From Candidatus Saccharimonadota bacterium (GTDB lineage: Bacteria > Patescibacteriota > Saccharimonadia > Saccharimonadales > Saccharimonadaceae): a stretch of DNA of 45,020 bases. Each line of letters begins with the position of its first letter. Positions within the stretch are counted from its first letter, which is position 1. Below are positions 42,172 to 45,020 of this stretch, piece after piece. The position numbers and the translations under genes are program-made. The notes beneath the pieces are model-generated. The model did no database searches. It was not told the origin of the DNA and was given only the letters and a program-made list of their open reading frames with translations. Location: contig JAFWHN010000006.1 of the NCBI GenBank assembly GCA_017515205.1, positions 1-45,020 on the forward strand, written 5' to 3'.

Positions 42172-43778
42172 CCACAGGTAATTTGGCCTGTTTTTACGCC
42201 TGAAATTAGAGTTTGAAACGGTTCTTTATATCTGTAAAGGACCGTTTTTTGTTGGTCAATTTCGAGGTTCAAGAATATTTTTCGGGCCAAAAGGTCCATT
42301 TGAAGCATATCTGCCGCTCTCATCTGTAAATCCAGGGAATTTAGGGGGTTCAAGAAATTTTCGGCAGTTAGCTTTAATTTGCTTGGATCCACGATTTTCT
42401 CGTTAATTTCCGTTAGTTCATCGTCCAGTTTTGCCATCTCCAGTTGCCTTGCATCAATTTGCTGCTTGATGCGGTCTTTGGCCGGTTTAGGCGCATCCTT
42501 GCCGAGTTCAGTGTATTGCTCGGCAAGTGCGTCTATCTGGCGCTGTTTGTTGTTCTTCTCGGCTTGTACGCTTCGTTTACGAGCTAGAATGTCGTCCATT
42601 TTCGCGTCGGTGTATGCGCGCATATTCTTTACAAAATCTGCGTAATGCGACTCTGTGAAGTGTAGCTTGGATAATTCTGCGTACATATCCTCTAAAATTA
42701 CACCAACGCGTATGCCTTTTGGGTTGCGTGGACATCCTTCCCATTGGCAACGGGCGTTTAAGTAGTATTTGCCGCGTCGTCCGCGTGAGCGCGACACGAT
42801 CATATAGTGTCCGCATTCTTTGCAGACTATCATATGGCGGAACGGCAAGAATAATCTCTGGCGTTCTGGTTTAAGTGGTTCAAAGTACGTTATTTCGCGT
42901 CTTGAACGGTCTTTAGTCTGAGCTTGTACTATATTGAATTCTTCTTCTGTTACGACCGGCTTAAAGTCTTGGTAGAGCTGTTTCAAATCAACTGCATGTC
43001 CAGCTTGAACCAGCACGCCATAGTAGAATGGATCGCGGAAAATGGTTGTCATGGCATGATCGCCAATAACCATTAAGCGCGGATGTTTGTTTCTGCGTGA
43101 TAACTTCGTCATACGCGATACGTTATGTGCGCGTAAATACGCCAGCGCTTCGCTTCTGGTTGCACCAGCAATAATCATCTCCCACGCATGGCGAATGTGA
43201 GGGAAGTTCTCGTCTGGTAGATATAGGCCAGTAGCTTCGTCGCGGATATATCCCCACTTCGGCACGCCGGAGGACTTGCCTTGTGCAAAGTTCGAATCTA
43301 CACCGCGCTGCACGCTTTCGCTCAAATGCTCGGAGTACTGCTTAGACATTGCAAACATGATGTTTAGTAGCAGTTTTCCGCTTGAATCGTTGGTAAATTC
43401 TAGAGTTGGAAATTTAAGGTCTTTAATCGTGTCGTTATCTACCATATCCACGATTTTGCCGGCCTCTAGTGAATTACGAGATAGACGGTCTGGGTGCCAA
43501 GCCAGAATGCCGTCGTATTTGCCTTTCTCGATATCTTTTAGCATCTGCAAGAAGAGCGGACGATTACCGCTTTTCTTAGCAGACTTTGATTCTTGGATCG
43601 GCTCGCCCACCACGAGCAATCCTTTCGCTCTGGCATATTCTTTGCATGCCGCGATTTGGTCTGGTAATGATTTAGCTTGCGCCTCGGCGTCCTCGGAAGA
43701 TTTACGCACGTACATGACGTAACGCAAAGGCTTCGCGGTAGGCTCTGGCGCCATTCCTACGTAGTCCAATATCTTCAT
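42117..43778 (-). CDS. Large serine recombinase/integrase, C-terminus formed by antisense tRNA-Lys
   Basis: The 553-residue site-specific recombinase has a resolvase catalytic domain (about 18-160): YVMYVRKSSEDAEAQ with the nucleophilic Ser, WHPDRLSRNSLEAGKI with conserved Arg residues, and MFAMSKQYSEHLSESVQRG. A Recombinase domain (about 165-300) and a zinc ribbon (CKECGHYMIVSR ... CQWEGCP, about 320-350) follow, then a coiled coil (about 385-450). The last 19 codons, CGDPGGTRTLDTKLKRLVL, are read from the complement of tRNA-Lys. Base composition looks richer in G+C than the neighbours. Large serine recombinases integrate and excise phages and conjugative elements. ATG 43778 is the first Met; no strong Shine-Dalgarno sequence is visible. 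Confidence 0.9.
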   Translation of the reverse strand: MKILDYVGMAPEPTAKPLRYVMYVRKSSEDAEAQAKSLPDQIAACKEYARAKGLLVVGEPIQESKSAKKSGNRPLFLQMLKDIEKGKYDGILAWHPDRLSRNSLEAGKIVDMVDNDTIKDLKFPTLEFTNDSSGKLLLNIMFAMSKQYSEHLSESVQRGVDSNFAQGKSSGVPKWGYIRDEATGLYLPDENFPHIRHAWEMIIAGATRSEALAYLRAHNVSRMTKLSRRNKHPRLMVIGDHAMTTIFRDPFYYGVLVQAGHAVDLKQLYQDFKPVVTEEEFNIVQAQTKDRSRREITYFEPLKPERQRLFLPFRHMIVCKECGHYMIVSRSRGRRGKYYLNARCQWEGCPRNPKGIRVGVILEDMYAELSKLHFTESHYADFVKNMRAYTDAKMDDILARKRSVQAEKNNKQRQIDALAEQYTELGKDAPKPAKDRIKQQIDARQLEMAKLDDELTEINEKIVDPSKLKLTAENFLNPLNSLDLQMRAADMLQMDLLARKIFLNLEIDQQKTVLYRYKEPFQTLISGVKTGQITCGDPGGTRTLDTKLKRLVL

Positions 43779-43838
43779 TGCTAAATTCCAATCTTCTTGT
43801 TTGTTAGCAACGAATTATACCAACTAAAGAAATTAAAG

Positions 43839-43991
43839 CTAGTATGTGACGATAATGCCGTCGTTGCACTCGCCGCAATATGAGTTACGTTTGACGGTTT
43901 CGTCGTTAGTGTTAATTTGTTCTGTAAGTCGCAGTATTCCAATAAGGTTGGCAACTGCGTTTTGATCGTCTGTTGTGGTATCCTGCTCCAC
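43839..43991 (-). CDS. Small acidic protein with CxxC, possibly 5'-truncated (50 aa)
   Basis: From GTG 43991 the frame reads MEQDTTTDDQNAVANLIGIL, then RLTEQINTNDETVKRNSYCG and ECNDGIIVTY to a stop at 43839. Composition is soluble and protein-like, unlike the two competing frames. AAAAAGGAG lies 8 nt before the GTG. The frame continues open upstream through PCFGCFIGLPEKGDE, which adds a second CxxC that could form a zinc site with CGEC, but no start codon exists there before a stop. It may have lost its start by mutation, or the short form may be real. It lies just upstream of the recombinase on the same strand. Confidence 0.45.
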   Translation of the reverse strand: MEQDTTTDDQNAVANLIGILRLTEQINTNDETVKRNSYCGECNDGIIVTY

Positions 43992-44164
43992 ACTTTCGTC
44001 TCCTTTTTCGGGGAGACCAATAAAGCATCCAAAACATGGTCCGTGCCTTTTTATTAAAGTTAATAATTACGAGCCATGACTTTCCTCCACAAAGACTTAT
44101 CGTCTTGCGACCATTATATGTCAGCGGTTCAATAACGCAAGCATAAGCAATTTGTACTAATTGA

Positions 44165-44248
44165 AGAATAGTTCGAACCAAGTTAAAATACGACAACCCA
44201 TGTGGCAGTGGGAAGAAGTATAAGGCGTGTTGTGGTAGAAACCAGTAA
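44165..44248 (+). pseudogene. Remnant ending in a SEC-C-like zinc motif
   Basis: This 27-codon frame, preceded by a stop and without a start codon, ends PCGSGKKYKACCGRNQ. That matches the SEC-C zinc-binding motif (CxCGSGKKYKxCCG) less its first Cys. SEC-C occurs at the C-termini of SecA, some transposases and plasmid or phage proteins. Only the tail is left, so the parent gene cannot be named. Confidence 0.45.
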
Positions 44249-44340
44249 AATGAAGGGTTTACAGAGATTTGAGTAAATCTAAAAAGTCAAATATAGTACA
44301 CTTACATACGTTTTACATACGTTTTTTATAAATGATTTTA

Positions 44341-44370
44341 AAAGATTATCTGGATACCTAGATAATCTTT
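44341..44370. terminator. Hairpin terminator
   Basis: AAAGATTATCT (44341-44351) and AGATAATCTTT (44360-44370) form a perfect 11-bp stem followed by TGTTTTT on the plus strand; A-rich DNA on the other side could serve the minus strand. Confidence 0.75.
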
Positions 44371-44503
44371 TGTTTTTATAGTATAAGTGAACTTGAGAAA
44401 AACAAAAATTATTTGGATGTTAAATGTTCATAATATAAGTAATATTGTTAACAAGCTGAATAAAGAAAGATAAATAGTAATTTGTTTAATAGGAGGAATC
44501 TAA

Positions 44504-44647
44504 ATGGATAAGAAAAAGATAATGAATTGGGTAATAGCAATTATAGTGGCTATTGTATATTTATCAATAAGTATTATATTTGATGCGTGGGCATATTCTT
44601 GGCTTATATGGGTGGTTTATGCAATTTATAGATTTATTGCAAAATAG
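44504..44647 (+). CDS. Small two-helix membrane protein (47 aa)
   Basis: ATG 44504 follows AGGAGGAATCTAA, a textbook Shine-Dalgarno sequence. The 47 residues read MDKKKIMNWVIAIIVAIVYL, then a second hydrophobic stretch AYSWLIWVVYAIYRFIAK, giving two short membrane helices with positive ends. Tiny proteins of this form are common in Firmicutes genomes, often without known function. The DNA is very AT-rich and the translation signals differ from the leaderless style of the chromosome, so transfer is likely. A terminator follows at 44691. Confidence 0.7.
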   Translation: MDKKKIMNWVIAIIVAIVYLSISIIFDAWAYSWLIWVVYAIYRFIAK

Positions 44648-44690
44648 ACAAATTACAATTTTATAGTTATTGATTTATAGTAATTTACCG

Positions 44691-44718
44691 AAAAGATTGT
44701 CAGTAATGACAGTCTTTT
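44691..44718 (+). terminator. Intrinsic terminator
   Basis: AAAAGATTGTCA, loop GTAA, TGACAGTCTTTT with further T: a stem with one G-T pair and a T-run on the plus strand, ending the small membrane protein transcript. Confidence 0.8.
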
Positions 44719-44728
44719 TTGTTATATA

Positions 44729-44755
44729 TTGACTTTTAACGGTAACTACTATAAA
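44729..44755 (+). promoter_or_regulatory. Promoter of the VOC gene
   Basis: TTGACT (44729-44734) and TATAAA (44750-44755) are 15 nt apart; TAAAAT at 44752 gives 17 nt. It is a Firmicutes-like -35/-10 arrangement. Confidence 0.5.
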
Positions 44756-44765
44756 ATATAGTAGT
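44745..44765 (+). promoter_or_regulatory. Palindromic operator overlapping the VOC promoter
   Basis: ACTACTATA (44745-44753), AAA, TATAGTAGT (44757-44765): perfect 9-bp arms with a 3-nt centre covering the -10 box. The form fits a dimeric repressor site. The regulator is not in the window. Confidence 0.6.
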
Positions 44766-44798
44766 GTAGCTTATAGCAAAAAAGGAGATGTGGAGTAT

Positions 44799-45020
44799 AT
44801 GAAAAATTATGACAACTATTTTCTTCCAGTAGATAATATGGAAGAAGCAAAAAGATATTATGAGGAAATATTGGGGTTAAAAAAGAAATTTGATTTCTCT
44901 GATAAGGGAATGGTTGCTTATAATATTGGAAATGAAGAACCTGCAATAATTTTAAAAGACAAAAATAAATTTGAGAATTTAAAGCCTACAATATGGTTTG
45001 AAGTAGAAGATGTTGCAATC
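44799..45020 (+). CDS. VOC superfamily protein (glyoxalase/bleomycin-resistance-like), 3' end outside window
   Basis: The first 74 residues are seen: MKNYDNYFLPVDNMEEAKRY, YEEILGLKKKFDF and GMVAYNIGNEEPAIILKD, then KPTIWFEVEDVAI. This is the start of the vicinal-oxygen-chelate fold (beta-alpha-beta-beta-beta): an exposed first strand, the helix EEAKRYYEEILGL, and the second-module opening IWFEVEDV. Members include glyoxalases, dioxygenases and antibiotic-sequestering proteins, and the metal ligands cannot be judged from half a protein. AAAAGGAG and a closer GGAG precede the ATG. Low G+C, promoter style and position in the integrated element suggest it came from a Firmicute. Confidence 0.75.
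   Translation, partial: MKNYDNYFLPVDNMEEAKRYYEEILGLKKKFDFSDKGMVAYNIGNEEPAIILKDKNKFENLKPTIWFEVEDVAI

Larger units (their letters stand above)
43992..44503. other. Gene-poor junction region
   Basis: It contains a GGAGG-preceded five-codon ORF (MARNY, minus strand, ATG near 44076), the SEC-C remnant at 44165-44248, a short direct repeat ACATACGTTTT at 44304-44325 (two copies), and a hairpin terminator at 44341-44370. No intact gene is seen; it looks like decayed or rearranged DNA. Confidence 0.5.
42150..45020. mobile_element. Left end of an element integrated at tRNA-Lys(CUU), continuing past the window
   Basis: The recombinase gene abuts the tRNA 3' end, and beyond it gene style changes: decayed fragments, strong Shine-Dalgarno sequences, AT-rich DNA and a Firmicutes-like VOC gene. 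The exact left junction is somewhere in the tRNA 3' half. No second copy of the tRNA-Lys 3' end was seen before 45020, so the right end must lie outside. The boundary coordinates are approximate. Confidence 0.6.

Noticed and set aside
43781-44196. Two longer minus-strand frames upstream of the recombinase (43781-44032 and 43912-44196)
   Set aside because: Both have unlikely compositions (runs of Thr/Ser or Arg/Lys/Trp) and no ribosome site at their starts, while the third frame reads like a soluble protein with CxxC and a ribosome site.
1-45020. UGA read as an amino acid (Gracilibacteria/Absconditabacteria code)
   Set aside because: ackA, the SDR gene and others end at TGA exactly where family alignments end.

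Overview
The window looks like the chromosome of a candidate-phyla-radiation bacterium, most likely a host-associated Saccharibacteria (TM7) member. The evidence is indirect. There is a Patescibacteria-style type IV secretion locus (VirB4, PrgI, a very large VirB6-like protein and a set of tiny TrbC/VirB2-like pilins), a giant low-complexity Ser/Thr surface protein ending in a FISUMP-like domain, densely overlapping genes, and promoters dominated by an extended -10 box (TGnTATAAT) placed so close to the start codon that many transcripts should be leaderless. TGA ends several genes, so the UGA-recoded Gracilibacteria/Absconditabacteria code does not apply.

Layout: (1) 1-3861, 3' part of a repetitive surface protein. 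(2) 3.9-16.9 kb, an envelope glycan cluster: DUF4422 and GT2 glycosyltransferases, LicD, an IspD/TarI-like cytidylyltransferase, an extended SDR, a degenerate GDPD-like protein, a GT39-like membrane transferase, a CDP-glycerol-type polyol-phosphate transferase, a Wzy-like protein, a Wzx-like flippase, an acyltransferase, a PglC-like priming transferase and GtrA. Together they could prime, build, flip, polymerise and decorate a phosphate-containing surface polymer. (3) 17-23.7 kb, housekeeping: uvrA, a divergent acetate kinase, a TylF-type methyltransferase, and groES-groEL behind a CIRCE operator. (4) 23.8-26.7 kb, two tandem single-pass membrane paralogues, a Pro/Ala/Glu-rich protein and a PH-like membrane protein. 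(5) 26.8-38.1 kb, tRNA-Ser followed by a duplicated tRNA 3' end, then the T4SS locus (pilins, VirB6, PrgI, a VirB4-N-like protein, VirB4), interrupted by comF and hsp20. (6) 38.1-42.0 kb, CIRCE-dnaJ, rny, a zinc-ribbon protein, TM2 and DUF1653 proteins. (7) 42.1 kb to the edge, tRNA-Lys(CUU) abutted by a large serine recombinase whose last 19 codons are antisense tRNA, followed by decayed and foreign-looking DNA with a Firmicutes-style VOC (glyoxalase/bleomycin-resistance-like) gene cut by the window end.

The most notable points are the integrated element at tRNA-Lys with foreign cargo, the leaderless extended -10 promoter pattern, the two CIRCE sites pointing to an HrcA regulon, the six-module pilin set, the acetate kinase with a remodelled active site, and the teichoic-acid-like glycan cluster. 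All functional calls are from reading motifs; no database search was run.
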